DNA from: Oscarella lobularis | Taxonomy: Eukaryota > Porifera > Homoscleromorpha > Homosclerophorida > Oscarellidae | Reading direction: 5' to 3' | Assembly: GCF_947507565.1 (NCBI RefSeq) | Contig: NC_089191.1 | Span: forward strand, 1,674,001 to 1,738,000 | Length of the DNA stretch: 64,000 bases | Part shown: piece by piece, positions 10,969 through 21,921 of the stretch | Numbering within the stretch: position 1 is the first letter of the stretch | Layout: the number at the start of each line of letters is the position of its first letter | The notes under the pieces: generated by a model | Told to the model about the DNA's origin: nothing | What the model saw: only the letters and a program-made list of their open reading frames with translations | Databases searched by the model: none | Translations under genes and position numbers: made by a program

Positions 10969-13732
10969 ATGGGAAGGCACCAACGGCTACGACTATGTCA
11001 GTTTTATATTGGCTTTTTGCATATTATTGTCACTATTTCAAACAAGATTATAATCAATAACGTTAATGATCGACCGGTCATTTCTTTGAATGGGCTCAAC
11101 TATACTGACGCAGTTTTCAAAGAGGGTACAGATGGTTTTCGTTTGGCCGCAGGAGTTGTTATTTTTGACGAGGACATTGAGGACAGCATTACCAGGTCAG
11201 ATATGCATTAGCTATTACTTGCTCTTTTGTAAGAAACGAAATTCAGTGCGACTATTCGAATTGATTATGGTCTAAACGCTATTGTATATGACGATCTTCT
11301 TTCGCTGAATCGTAGCCTCATTTCCTCGCATCTTTCCGTGGACTTTTCGTTCCCGACAATGGTCTGGTTTCGCAGCGTAGAAACTGTGCTTACAATGTTA
11401 TTATTTTATGACGTAGAGTATTACCGGTGAGGCGTCGTCGTCAGACTACAGTGCAGCTCTATCGCGCATTACTTTCTCGAACCTAAACTCCAATCCAGCG
11501 GACTACGACTCGCATCATAGGTAGCGTTTATAATAGTATTCGTGTCCTTTACTGTAATCGCTTTTAGACTTGTCATTTTTACTGTTCGGGATCACGCACT
11601 AGCCAGCTTTGAATTTCACGTTAACGTAAGTGGACCGCCAGTTGAATACTGTCGGTTTTAATTAAGAGAGCTTTTCTCTATAGGTTTCGGTTGTTACTGT
11701 CAACGACCGTCCTGTTGTGCGCTTTGGCTTCGACGCTGCAAACTACGCACCGACGCAGGCGTTTCTTGAACGCGCTGTGACGTTCACGGAAGACGACACC
11801 GATCGCGTCGAACTGTTTCCTTCCGACTTTGTTCTCACTGACATCGACAGTCCTGAAATGGCCAATGCAACGGTGACACTGAGTGGTGATTTGGATGCGA
11901 GCATTTACGAGAGCATAACTGTCGACGAAGCGGTTCTTCTTGGAACTGTCATCAAAATGAGAACAACAGTCAGTGAGGTGAGCGAAGATCGCACTGTCAC
12001 GTTTTTTTTCTTCGGGGCTGCTTCCTCAGCTCAGTACAGGAAGGTATATTCGCAGTACTTGAGTTTTCACTCACCTAACTGTATACTGATTGCATTTAAT
12101 TGAAGATTATAACGACAATGACCTATTTTTATGGACGGGACGAAGGTATTCGTCCCGGTACGAGAACTATCACAGTGACAGTGACGGACGACATGGGTGC
12201 CGTTAGCGACGTGGTCACAGTTTATATTGACGTTCGAGAACGAAACGATCCGCCTGTTCTTGACTTGGGGCTTGGATACGACGTAGAAGACGACATTTAT
12301 GTCACTGAAGAGATGATTTCTTTTCAACGTATTGCAACGAAATTGTACCGCGCTCAAATCAAAGACAAAGATTCTAATAAAATTTCAAAAGGAATGGTCA
12401 CACTCACGTAAGGAAACCTTTAAAAATGTATTTCTTATTTGGCATTATTTGTTTCTTAGGTCTTCGCCAAGTGGTTTGTTAGACGACGACGAATATCTCG
12501 CTGTTGTGTACGCTATTAAGCTGCCCGACGGCCTAAGCGTACGCTCAAAAGCATACACACAGTTTAGATTCTCGTCTCTAATGCATGTTCTCGTCTTTAG
12601 GTAACCCCTTCTTCCAGCGGCCACGCGCTAACGTTTACCGGTGTTGGAACATATAGTGACTACATAGGTGCTTTATCTAGTGTGGGTTATATAACTCTCG
12701 CTGATGAACCTCGGGTTTTTGTTGGCGATACGCAGCAACGAATCTCACGATACGTAGGCCCGCTAAGACTCCTTTTTCCCAGTTAATTAAAACTCTCTCA
12801 ATGCAGATTGACGTTACGCTGTGGGACAACGGCTTTAACAGTACAATGCCTCAAGGCAGCACACTCTCTCCGTCGTTCGGATCGATTCGTGTGCGAGTTC
12901 ACATTGAAGTCGTCAATGACAACGCTCCAGTTTTGACATTTTCCGGAATAGAAATGTCATGCGTGTCTGTGAAAAGCGAGTCGTTTTCGTCAAAGTCCAG
13001 ACGCTCAGTCGAAACGATAAATGAAAAGCAGCGACCTTCTCTAGCACGGGTAAAACTGTATACATGCGTTTGTTAAGTTTTTAGCATAAGAATTTTTTCT
13101 TTTAGGCTCCTGAACTTATAAGCATTGCGTTTCATCCTTCAATTAATGGTCGTTTTGTTGTCGGAACTGCTATTGAGTTGGTCTTTTCTGAAGAAACAAA
13201 TCGACCGACGACAAGTGATCCGGACTCACTAAAGCGACTTGTTCAATTAATTCCGCGTAACCTGGAAGATCTCTATCACTTCGGCGTTTGGAAGGACAGT
13301 CAAAATCTTCTCGTTGTTTTTCCTCATGCACCGCCTGAAGGCTTTTCTTCTATTGAAATAAGCGACATCGTTGTCAATGTGAAATCCGCTTCTGGTAGGT
13401 GTTTTAGCGCATGTACGTGTGTCAGGGTACGCTAATCTTCACTACTAATTTTTTCAGAGTTTTGCGTCACGGGCAAATGTCTTGATTGCATAAGCAAACG
13501 AAAAGGAAATTCACTCTGCTTACGCCAATCATATCGCGCTATAGAATTCGTTTCAAAGAATTATCATTCAAGTCTTGACCACATACAGCAGGAATCTGTT
13601 TGCATCCATCATTCACCCAACGGCTGCATTGGTTGCGTGCTCTTGATTTTTGGACTTGTTGCTGTTGTGGCTGGATGCGTCTGTGCGGTCCTCAGTAGAA
13701 AAAGAGGTGAGTTTGTCCGCTTGTCCGTTTAG
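10969..13732 (+). CDS. Membrane-anchored cadherin-like/FREM-like adhesion protein (5' incomplete)
   Basis: Exons can be chained from about 10969 to a stop at 13730-13732; several boundaries are approximate. The product shows repeats of a beta-sandwich type: INNVNDRPVISL and an EG...F.LA.GVVIFDEDIED block, then ITGEASSSDYSAALSRITF, VTVNDRPVVRFGF, GAASSAQYRK, TITVTVTDDMGAVSD, RNDPPVLDLG, GTYSDYIGALSSVGY and VVNDNAPVLTF. A short Cys-containing juxtamembrane part and a transmembrane helix (CIGCVLLIFGLVAVVAGC) follow, with a small basic tail. The VNDxPV and GxxSxxxYxxAL signatures are typical of tandem cadherin-like ectodomains. A role in cell or matrix adhesion is inferred. No signal peptide was found, so the 5' end is missing or its exons were not recognised. 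The tail ends by reading through a possible donor at 13706; alternative splicing into a further exon is possible. Confidence 0.65.
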
Positions 13733-13905
13733 TTCAATCAGTTAGAGTTTCATTTCTTCTCTGTGATATTCTACAGTCATGCATGTGCTCTCCGTTTTTA
13801 TCTTATCAGAGTCTGTGACAGCTACTATACTTATTATTTCGTTGATAATGTAATCTGAGCTGATGCTACTTAGTTGATTAAGTTAGACTTGTAGTAGTGC
13901 TGCTC
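13715..13905 (+). repeat. Sequence shared by the 3' flanks of two genes, copy 2
   Basis: Partner of 8460-8650. Shared blocks include cagttagagttt, ttctctgtgat, agagtctgtgacagct and gatgctacttagttgatta, in the same order and orientation. It starts at or just before the stop codon of the cadherin-like gene. Confidence 0.6.
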
Positions 13906-14069
13906 CCTAAATAACTCATCACTCTTTCAAAGTTCGTAACTGCCTTCGCCTTCACCGAATGTAAGATGTGCCGACTTTCTAGCAATACGTTTCAGAATCA
14001 TTGATAATAGTAGTAGATGTTAGCTAGGAAATAGTTGTCGTCACTGAAATTCTTTTTGGTGAAGAAATA

Positions 14070-14315
14070 AACTACAGGTAATAACTAGTCACAGGAAAAG
14101 CTCTTTTTCAAGCGTTTCACGTTCCTGGTAGGGCTTCGATGCTGGGAAAAAGTAAAATTCTGCACGTGAGCAAGGTTTCCCGGATAAATCTTTATTTATT
14201 AGTTGTTTTCTTCATACGCCTAAAACCTATTCTAACTACAAAACGGAGGAAAGTGAACACGAAAAAGAACCAATTACAGTGCGAGGTGAAGCAAGAGGTA
14301 GTAAAAAAAGTAAGA
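14070..14315 (+). pseudogene. Inverted fragment of the Cys-rich membrane-protein gene (5' end only)
   Basis: This stretch reads taataactagtcacagg ... gaaaagctc and continues through an ORF start (about 14139). It matches, as a reverse complement, the 5' flank and first about 45 codons of the gene at 16192-17856. The shared peptide part is recognisable as LKPI..T.(Q/K)RKKVNTKK. After about 14315 similarity stops, so only the promoter-proximal end was copied or kept. It forms one arm of an inverted repeat with about 17720-17960. Confidence 0.8.
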
Positions 14316-16191
14316 GATAGAAAGTCACACCTCTAAACTGACACGGTATCGGATAGCAAAACGAAACATAAAGAAACAAGGCCAGTATCCATTCAAAACA
14401 ACTACGTACTTACCAAAAAAAGCCGAAAAGAAGTGCGTCTGTGTTAGCGTGACCCAGGTCGCACCACGTGGAGGTCCAGACGCTTCGCAACCCAGTCGAC
14501 CCTCACCAACGGCATGAATTGGATCAGAATCCCACATTTCGTGGGCCTCCGAGGTTCGTTGCCCCCCCGGGAGACGACTATCACCTCCGCCGAAGAGGCC
14601 CGCTCATCGTGTGCTCGACGTGGAGGAGAGCCGACGAACGCCGACGCTGTCCCGTGTAATACCAAGGAAACAATCCTTGATAAGACGGAGCGTGTTTTCC
14701 CGACGCGAAAGCCCCTAGAGGTCTTAGGGATGTGCCTCTAATCACTCTCGCGCCGTTGCTCCAGGACCGTGAGTCGGAATATCGTTCGCCCCTCTGGCTC
14801 CCTGTCTTCCAACGACTAACCAAGCGTACGAGCGAGTTCTCAAGCGACGGGGCTACGTAAAGAGAAAGAGCGTCGTGCACGAACTTATGTACTCGCGCAC
14901 GAACGGTGACGCAAACTCTTCGCTGATTGGACGTCGGGAGTGCGTCATAAACCGCAACGGTGTCACGCGAGAGAGCGTTGCTTTTTGCACCTTACGCGCA
15001 ACCAAATAAGGTCATTATTGGAGCGATCACGCCCGTGCAGCGTTTGTCCCAAAAGAAAAAGGAAACAAGAGACGAGCACGTGCACGCGTGCATGGCCAAG
15101 ATGGCCTATACGTGACGTCACCGATTCGTTCACGAATCTCCACGGCATGCGACAAAAGGCGACCAGAAACGCTCTAAGTCTTTCGGTCTCGAGTTCGTCT
15201 TTCGAAAAGAAACGCGGCGAGTTCGATCGAATCGTCGTGAAACAAAGGACTCGTGATTTCGGGCCGTAGATTCGGGCAATAACCGTTTTGGGGCACATAG
15301 TCGAAGCAGAGAGCAACAGTTGTGTTGCAGGTTCGCGTGGAATCGAGGAGATGCGCTTGCTCACCTGCGTTTCGCTTCGAAAGCGTGCAGAAACTTTCTG
15401 AGCCTGTTCGACGTCAATTCGAGCGCATTTCGGTTGATCTTTTGATGTGTAGGGATATTCGTTCGTCTAAATTTCTCCCTGTAAGCGAGGAAACATTTCA
15501 CGTCAAGCGCGCTAAACTCTAAGATGGAGGGCTCGATCGATCGACGCTTTCCAAGTTCTCGGCGTTCAGCACACCAGGCAGCGTCGAGCCTCCTTCTGCA
15601 GGATATTCGTCCGCTTTCTCAACGCTCCATCGCGTTCGCGGACTTCGTCTCGTCAGTCGATTGCGTCAAATGGCCGGTAGAGATCGCGAGAGGGAGTGTT
15701 AACGTGTTTTGCAGCAAAAGCCGGTGAAATGATTGTCTCTATTCGATGAACATTACCAAGATATGGACACGATAAGGAAATTCCAATGTCATGTTCATTT
15801 ATGACGGGCTTATGTATTGATTGGTATTCAACCGTTGAAAAAATTGTACAGAGACACTTTCATGTGATGAACGATCATTTTTTTTGTTAATAGAGTCAAC
15901 CGTGAACCAGCAATTATATTTAGTTACCAACGCTAAATGCGACGTTATGTTTCTCCGATATCATAGATTAATATTAGATTTGTGAGACGCTTTGGGTCGC
16001 ACAAAAAGACCACTGCTTTCCGGTAGTACCTAGTAACCCGGCCTAACCAACATGTATTCCACCCCCGAGTGAAAGACGCTTGGAACTCAAGCAGTTGCCG
16101 GATACGTTGACACCAAACAAATAAATTAGAAACCAAAAAAAGTACAACACAGACACGCAGAAAGAGCGGCAGAAGTACAACAAAAACTATA
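14316..16191. other. GC-richer stretch with no supportable gene
   Basis: Many overlapping open frames occur on both strands between about 14440 and 15730 (for example 14963-15364 minus, 14940-15269 plus). They are best explained by locally higher GC content. None carries a recognisable domain, and their products are rich in Arg/Ser/Pro as expected of shadow frames. I see no exon chain. 15730-16190 is AT-rich with no gene. Confidence 0.4.
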
Positions 16192-17856
16192 CTAGTACAT
16201 CATCGAAGAGCTGTATGAGCTGAGTACAGTAGTCTGGGGCTGGGCCGTGCTCTGGGGTACCGTAGTCACAGTTTTCACCACTTCGTTCGCCCTTCTGCGA
16301 AAAAGAAGGTCGAACACATTGTACTTGCTACGGCGCAAAGCGAGAACACAAAAAGCGCCTGGAACGGCAAAGCCAGCAACGATCGCCACAACAGTAAGAA
16401 TAATTGTTAAAACAAAAAGCCAATAAAGCGCTGTTGATAGTGCTATGAGGTCAGCGACAAGTGTCGTTGCGGCCAGGCCGTAGGAGGAAATGGGCTGATG
16501 GACGCTAGAAAGTACGACCAAAGCTATCATCAGACCTGAATAAATAACGGCAACGGTGATTGTTCTCCAATCGCTGCACGACATTTTGATCCTGTCAATG
16601 AAACGAAACGACTTTGCGTCAAAAGAACGAATCTTTTCGAAGGAATTAGAAATTCTAGTCTTCTTTTGCATATTCAGGCCCTCTCCCAAACTTTCGCCTT
16701 GTTCCCAAATCGACTTGAAAAATTCGATGAAATAGGTTCTTATCCAAAAGACGTTGGTGCCAACAAAAGTTACAACACTGATGAAGGGAAGACAAAATCC
16801 GCAAGCAATCATGAATATTCCTACGCCAGAAATTTTCACTTCGTCTCCTTCGATCCTGTCTTGGTTTGTCTCGATAGCTTCAAACGCAATAGACGCAAGA
16901 ATAAACGCATGCAGAATCATAACGCAGGTGATGTGAAAGACAAGGCGCCACTCGATTCTGAAGCAGGGCACGCGGTCCGTACGTTCTGGACCAAACATTT
17001 TCTTTCTTGCAATATCTCTGGATGCTTTGATTAGCAAGTAGATGCGATGAAGATAGACGTCTACAACAGTCAGAAGACAACCGATACCGATTACAAAGTA
17101 TTCGAAAGTGCCTTTTCCGTTTGCCTCTGAAGCAATGTCATAGATGTCGCAGATTATTAGTGGATACATGAGAGCATGGATAACGTATTTAAGCGCGAGT
17201 TCGTGTAAAAACTTGCTGCTGCCACGGACTTTTGAATCTGTATTCTCCACTATCTTGGTCTTCTCCAAATCAACACAGTTCTGTTTTTTCTTGTCTCTGT
17301 AAAAATTGAAGAATTCTTTCCATTGTCTACCGTTTTCGTAAATGAAAAGAATCAAATCCAAGAGTGTCAGTACCAGATGAACGATCTTTAGACTTCTCTT
17401 ATCATCGAAGCCCTGAGAAGCTGCGATAGCTGCATAAACCAAACTGAAGATTAAAAAGGACAATTCAAAGCTTCTCCAAAACATCAATGCCCACTTTGAC
17501 GGCGGATCAATGAATTTGATAGCTGCAAGCAAACCGTTGCGAAAAGCTTCTTTCTCCCCGTTGCTGAATTGTTTTCCACTACAAGCCCCACAGGCAATGC
17601 AGAGCTTTCCACGTCTTGAGCATCGCTCCATGCAGTCGCAGCATTTCAACAAACCGAAACAGCTTACTGAACACTTCAAACAGCAGTCGCAGCATTTCCG
17701 ATCAACAATTGAAAAATCGCCCTTCTCTATCTTCTTGCTTCGACTCGCAGTGTAATATTTTTTTTTCGTGTTCACTTTTTTCCGTTGAGTTGTTGAAATA
17801 GGTTTTAGGCGTAGAGTAGTAGTGATGAACAACATAAACCTGTATCCGGGAAACAT
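16192..17856 (-). CDS. Cys-rich multi-pass membrane protein, unknown family
   Basis: A single uninterrupted frame encodes 554 residues. After a basic N-terminus, residues 55-92 hold 13 cysteines in CC/CxC patterns (CCDCCLKC, CCDCMERC, CIACGAC), probably cytosolic and perhaps metal-binding or palmitoylated. Eight or nine hydrophobic helices follow (about 131-147, 157-173, 222-240, 252-275, 304-325, 343-368, 433-451, 460-507). The C-terminus after about 508 is polar, rich in Thr/Ser/Gln. I do not recognise the family; a channel, transporter or receptor-like role cannot be told apart. The start is the first Met of the frame, and the inverted fragment at 14070-14315 shares this 5' region. The gene is intronless, unlike most neighbours. 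Confidence 0.75.
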   Translation of the reverse strand: MFPGYRFMLFITTTLRLKPISTTQRKKVNTKKKYYTASRSKKIEKGDFSIVDRKCCDCCLKCSVSCFGLLKCCDCMERCSRRGKLCIACGACSGKQFSNGEKEAFRNGLLAAIKFIDPPSKWALMFWRSFELSFLIFSLVYAAIAASQGFDDKRSLKIVHLVLTLLDLILFIYENGRQWKEFFNFYRDKKKQNCVDLEKTKIVENTDSKVRGSSKFLHELALKYVIHALMYPLIICDIYDIASEANGKGTFEYFVIGIGCLLTVVDVYLHRIYLLIKASRDIARKKMFGPERTDRVPCFRIEWRLVFHITCVMILHAFILASIAFEAIETNQDRIEGDEVKISGVGIFMIACGFCLPFISVVTFVGTNVFWIRTYFIEFFKSIWEQGESLGEGLNMQKKTRISNSFEKIRSFDAKSFRFIDRIKMSCSDWRTITVAVIYSGLMIALVVLSSVHQPISSYGLAATTLVADLIALSTALYWLFVLTIILTVVAIVAGFAVPGAFCVLALRRSKYNVFDLLFRRRANEVVKTVTTVPQSTAQPQTTVLSSYSSSMMY

Positions 17857-18227
17857 TGCTCACGTGAAAAAGATTACACTTTTCCAGCATCCAAGCCCTG
17901 TGAGAAACGTGAACCTTTTGAGAAAGAGCTTTTCCTGTGACTAGTTATTAATTTATTGACGTTATGCCGCGTAGTTCTTCACGCATCTACTCTGCAAGTG
18001 CCATCCACGCAGCCTACCTCATTCACTGATGCTGATTTTTAATTAAAGGAACTTAACTTAATGACTTCGTCCTATTAGTTTAGTTAGTCGTGTTTTTAGA
18101 AGCCTGATCACCTCACAAAACATAAGCGTTCTGTATAGCGGAGCGAAGACGTTCCATTATAGCTATATACATGCATGAATGAATAACTCGCGTAAGGTAG
18201 TCTTTCTGCCTTAGCGAAGCGCCCCGA

Positions 18228-18497
18228 TCACTCCCTGTCAGACTTATGGAGACTATTGAGTTGTCTCACAATCGTTCGAAATGTAGGTCGATTTGCTGGC
18301 TCACGTAGCCAGCAGCTTTTCATTAGCCTTTCGACAAAGTCGGGGCAACTGCGTGGAACTGTGGGTCGAACTCCTCTACTGCACATGTAATCGATAAAAT
18401 TGTCCATATGCTCACGAAGGTGCTGGTCGTCATAGGGTTTCCTTCTTGAAAAAATCTCCCTCGTGACAATTCCAAAGCTATATAGGCTAACGGTCAC
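18228..18497 (-). pseudogene. Protein kinase C-lobe fragment
   Basis: The minus strand encodes LYSFGIVTREIFSRRKPYDD, then RGVRPTVPRSCPDFVERLMKSCWLREPANRPTFRTIVRQL. This is the end of a kinase domain (helices F to I, with the conserved Arg of the CW..P..RPTF motif), in TKL/tyrosine-kinase style. Nothing matching the ATP-binding lobe, HRD or DFG is found upstream on this strand, so this is an isolated last exon or a relic. A related, more damaged copy lies at 48105-48560. Confidence 0.75.
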
Positions 18498-19495
18498 ATA
18501 AGAATTGAGCTTTATTAGTAACGTTCATCGAGGGAACACAGTAAAGGAGCACGTTGGGTTTGTCGTGCTGCGAGCTAGCTGCGAGCGGAGCTAGATCGCA
18601 GACGCAAACCCAACTGCGAGCTGATAACGTGCCACTTGAGAGACGATCATGCACCCGAGAGGGGCCATGCAGGGAAGCTAGGGTAGCTCTGTGTCACCTT
18701 TACTCGACATGCGAATCGCTCTTTTGATACATAAAAAGAAGACCTGAAATTTGTGGAGTAAAGGTATAGCCACCAGGTGCCCCATTCCCATTTTTTACAG
18801 AAGTACATATTTCCGGGCAGATGAAGATGTGGTTGGTAGGCAATGTGATGCCAATAATGCGCATGCTGTAGGCACTAATAGAGATCGGACACCGTGCTAA
18901 GGGTGTTCGGGGGTATTCGGGGATTATATACATGAGGGGTAACAACGGGTCATCGTTATCTAGTACTTAGTATATGCATCTGTGGTCTATGCATATGCCC
19001 CATATACTTTCCTCTCGTTTACATGCCCCTAGTAATAATACAAGGCTAATCTAAAGCGCAATTCGCGGCTCTAAAAAAGAAATCACTGTGACAGAGTCGA
19101 TCTTAGAACTCGTCGGTTCGAAAATAGGCAGGAAAGAATTATTGTGTTTCGAGCGGATATACCGAAGGAATGTAGCCGTAAAAACGAAGTAGTTCGGCTA
19201 TAAAGAATGACTGCAGGCTGACGAGACGAGATGAGACATAGCAGCCTCTGACGACGACGACAACGAAGGAGGTCTTTCGCACGGGCGACCCATAACTTCC
19301 GTTTCTTGCAAAGACCTAAATAATTTTGCCGTCGATGTACAGATCTCGACTGCGGATTGCATGCGTCGTCTCTTTGAATGCTACGGACACCATACTTCGC
19401 GCGGACAGACGAGCGGCCGGGACGCATTATATTGACCAATTAGTACGAGAACTCGCAAGAACAACGTTTTGAGCCTCTACCACGCACGCAACACT
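18498..19495. other. Intergenic, no gene seen
   Basis: Contains a partly self-complementary block at about 18545-18640 (gcacgtt.gggtttg ... caaaccc ... aacgtgc) and AT-rich sequence. The minus open frames at 18700-18945 and 19083-19439 resemble nothing known and are left out. Confidence 0.4.
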
Positions 19496-21494
19496 CTACT
19501 CGGTGTCACATTTATCACCCCAATCGCCTTCTTCCCAATCAAGTGTGCTTTTGGCTTCCTCTTTCTTGAAAACTAGCATTGTCACATTCGCTTCTTTGTT
19601 TTGAATGGTTTTTTCGAACTGAAACGATAGAGGGCGCTTGACGTCCGCATTGAAATCGATTACCCATTTGTAGCTTCCAAACACTTTCGACTCCTTGAGC
19701 ACCGTTCCGTCCGCGTAGAGCTTGGCGGGCTTCACAGTTTCCCCCGTAACTAGGCACGTTTTCCCGCCAGTTTGAAACGTGACAACGGGAGGAGGAAAGA
19801 GCCGGTCAGCTACAACGACCACATTTTTGTCCGTCTCCACGATGTCGTAATCCTAAAAACAAATCGCGATCAAACGCGTGTACATGTAGTAGTTGCCTAT
19901 AGGTAAAAAGTATCAAAACAAACAATTTCACGTTTTCCTTGAGTCCACGACCTTCTTTCAGGCGCTGTGTACCTGAGCGCAATAAGACTTGAGCACAGTC
20001 ACTTACATGTACTAAATTTATATTACATTGTTGTAAGACGCGGCCTCTCAAAAGAGTCAGAAGGAATTTGTGCTTTCCAGTCTTTCGACGGAGCAATGGC
20101 CCACTCGCCCATTGTTTCTTTCATCACCAGACACGGAGTGTCAGCAAAATATTGACTGATCACTTCGTTTGCGGCGTCGATAACGCACGTAACAGGATCG
20201 ACTTTGACGGCGTCCGCATATGCAGAGAGCCACTCTCGCAAAAGAGTGAAGGTTTGCCAATTGTGCAAATGCACGTCTGTCCTTTCGTCATTCCTACCGC
20301 AAATCAATTATTTACTTAATTTATATATACACCGTGATACCTTTGTGCAGAAAATGAACTGAAGATGCCGCTGGATTTCTTCTTTAGGGCGGCTCCTTCG
20401 CTCTAAAGACCAAGAAACAAGTGACGCATGCCGGTGTGCGTTTGCGAAGGCTTCGTAAAATAGAACCTAAATGCATTCTGCAAAAACAAGACGAGAAGCA
20501 AAAGAAAAATCAGACTAACTCGTATGACACTTTTCGATCCAAACTGCTCGACGGTCCTTCCGCCACTTCAGCACTGCGCAGCATTCCTTTGTAATTCTGA
20601 GATACTTGTTTTCTGAACGCTTCTTTGCACTGCTCCAAGTTCTGGCACAGGGAGAAATTGTGAATGACTACCAGTTCACCGAACATGCTGCCTTTGTGGA
20701 AAGGTTTTCTTGAAATAAAAAAACGTCTACCCTACATGTATATAGGATTGCAGTCGAACATCTTTTTCTTACTTGATAGCGTCGTCGTCGCTTTTTCCAC
20801 TGACATCTTGCGAATTAGAAAGTTCTTCGCCTCCGGAGCGCTCGCCCGCCATCGTGTCCATGTGCATTCTTTTCAAATTTTTTCTCACGGCGTCCAGGTA
20901 GATCTGATCGTTAAGAGTGACATCGTTAACGACAATAATCGAAATGTTGGCAACGTTGAAAATGACGTCACGCATGAAAATGTTGAAGTACTGCTTCTCG
21001 TAAAACTCGGCCCCGTCTAAAAGTAAACAAAAAACGCACTTGCTAATAGGCCACGTGCAGGCTCTCTGAAGGTTTGATAAAGCAATTCCCTCAAGTTACT
21101 CCAGCTACCTTCGATTGGAAAATCAAACCCTGCGGTGTCGACAAAGGTGAATCCCCTGAGACTGCGTTCTAGCGGAGTTTTCATACAAAGTCCCTCGGTG
21201 TGACTGACAAAGCCGTCCAAAAGCTTGCTATCCATCAGCTGGTTTAGCACAAACGTTTTTCCTTGGCTAAAAAGTCCTACAGCATTCGTGGAAAAATCTG
21301 CATTAATTAATTGAGACTCGTTTTCGCTTACCTACGACGGCAACAAAAACGGTTGGACTGTTGCTGCGTTCCCCCTTTTCGCAGCCTGCCTCCGACTTTG
21401 CTTTGTGAACAGCCCAGCCGCTCGTTTCTAGACCCTTGAAGCTGTCCATCTTGATTTTCAAATCGTAGTCGTCATAATGAGGTTGGCACTGCAT
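19496..21494 (-). CDS. GBP/dynamin-superfamily-like GTPase
   Basis: Eight exons join in phase to about 506 residues: 21332-21494, 21055-21276, 20773-21016, 20531-20708, 20341-20402, 20040-20293, 19932-19972, 19496-19852. The G domain shows GLFSQGKT (residues 55-62, P-loop), a SHTEGL switch-like segment and VDTAGF (about 100-105, G3), then NISIIVVNDVTLNDQIYLDA, a candidate for the base-recognition strand. The arrangement of P-loop, KSxxL/FVLNQL and SHT.G matches guanylate-binding-protein and atlastin-type large GTPases, but the protein is short and its second half (HNWQTFTLLREWL ... DWKAQIP) matches nothing I know. GBP-like proteins act in membrane remodelling and interferon-type defence; that role is inference here. 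The donor of exon 4 (gtgtca) and the small exon 7 are the weakest joins. Confidence 0.75.
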
Positions 21495-21921
21495 TTTCGG
21501 ACTGAACGCGACGACTGCTGTCTATAGACAACTGTACTTAGTTTATAGATAGAGGCCGGGGAAGGCTTATCCTTCCCCCAATTATATTCTCACGGTTTTT
21601 CCTGCATCCTTCTCACTTTCACTTCCGTATCGATCAGCCAATTAAACGTGCAGTGTCGATCGATCTACGCAAGCAATCTAAGCGTCCCGTCGCTTCCGGT
21701 CAGTCATCTTTGTTTTCTAAACAAATATCTATAAGCAGCGTTTACAAGCTACCTCTCGACGCATATACGTTAAGTCTATTCAGCAACCAGCGTACACTTC
21801 AGATAGAAACATGACCCAGCTAGCCCGGCATTGATGTAACCGGATTGGGAGGTGGCGTATACGTATACGTGAGACTTTAAAAGTTCGCTCCTGCTAGCTG
21901 AAGAGCGCTAATGGAATGTAG

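Noticed and set aside
14440-15730. Dense open frames on both strands
   Set aside because: Explained by higher GC content; Arg/Ser-rich products with no domains and no splice-phase support.
18545-18640. Possible structured RNA from the self-complementary block
   Set aside because: The pairing is patchy and interrupted, with no second copy or flanking signals.
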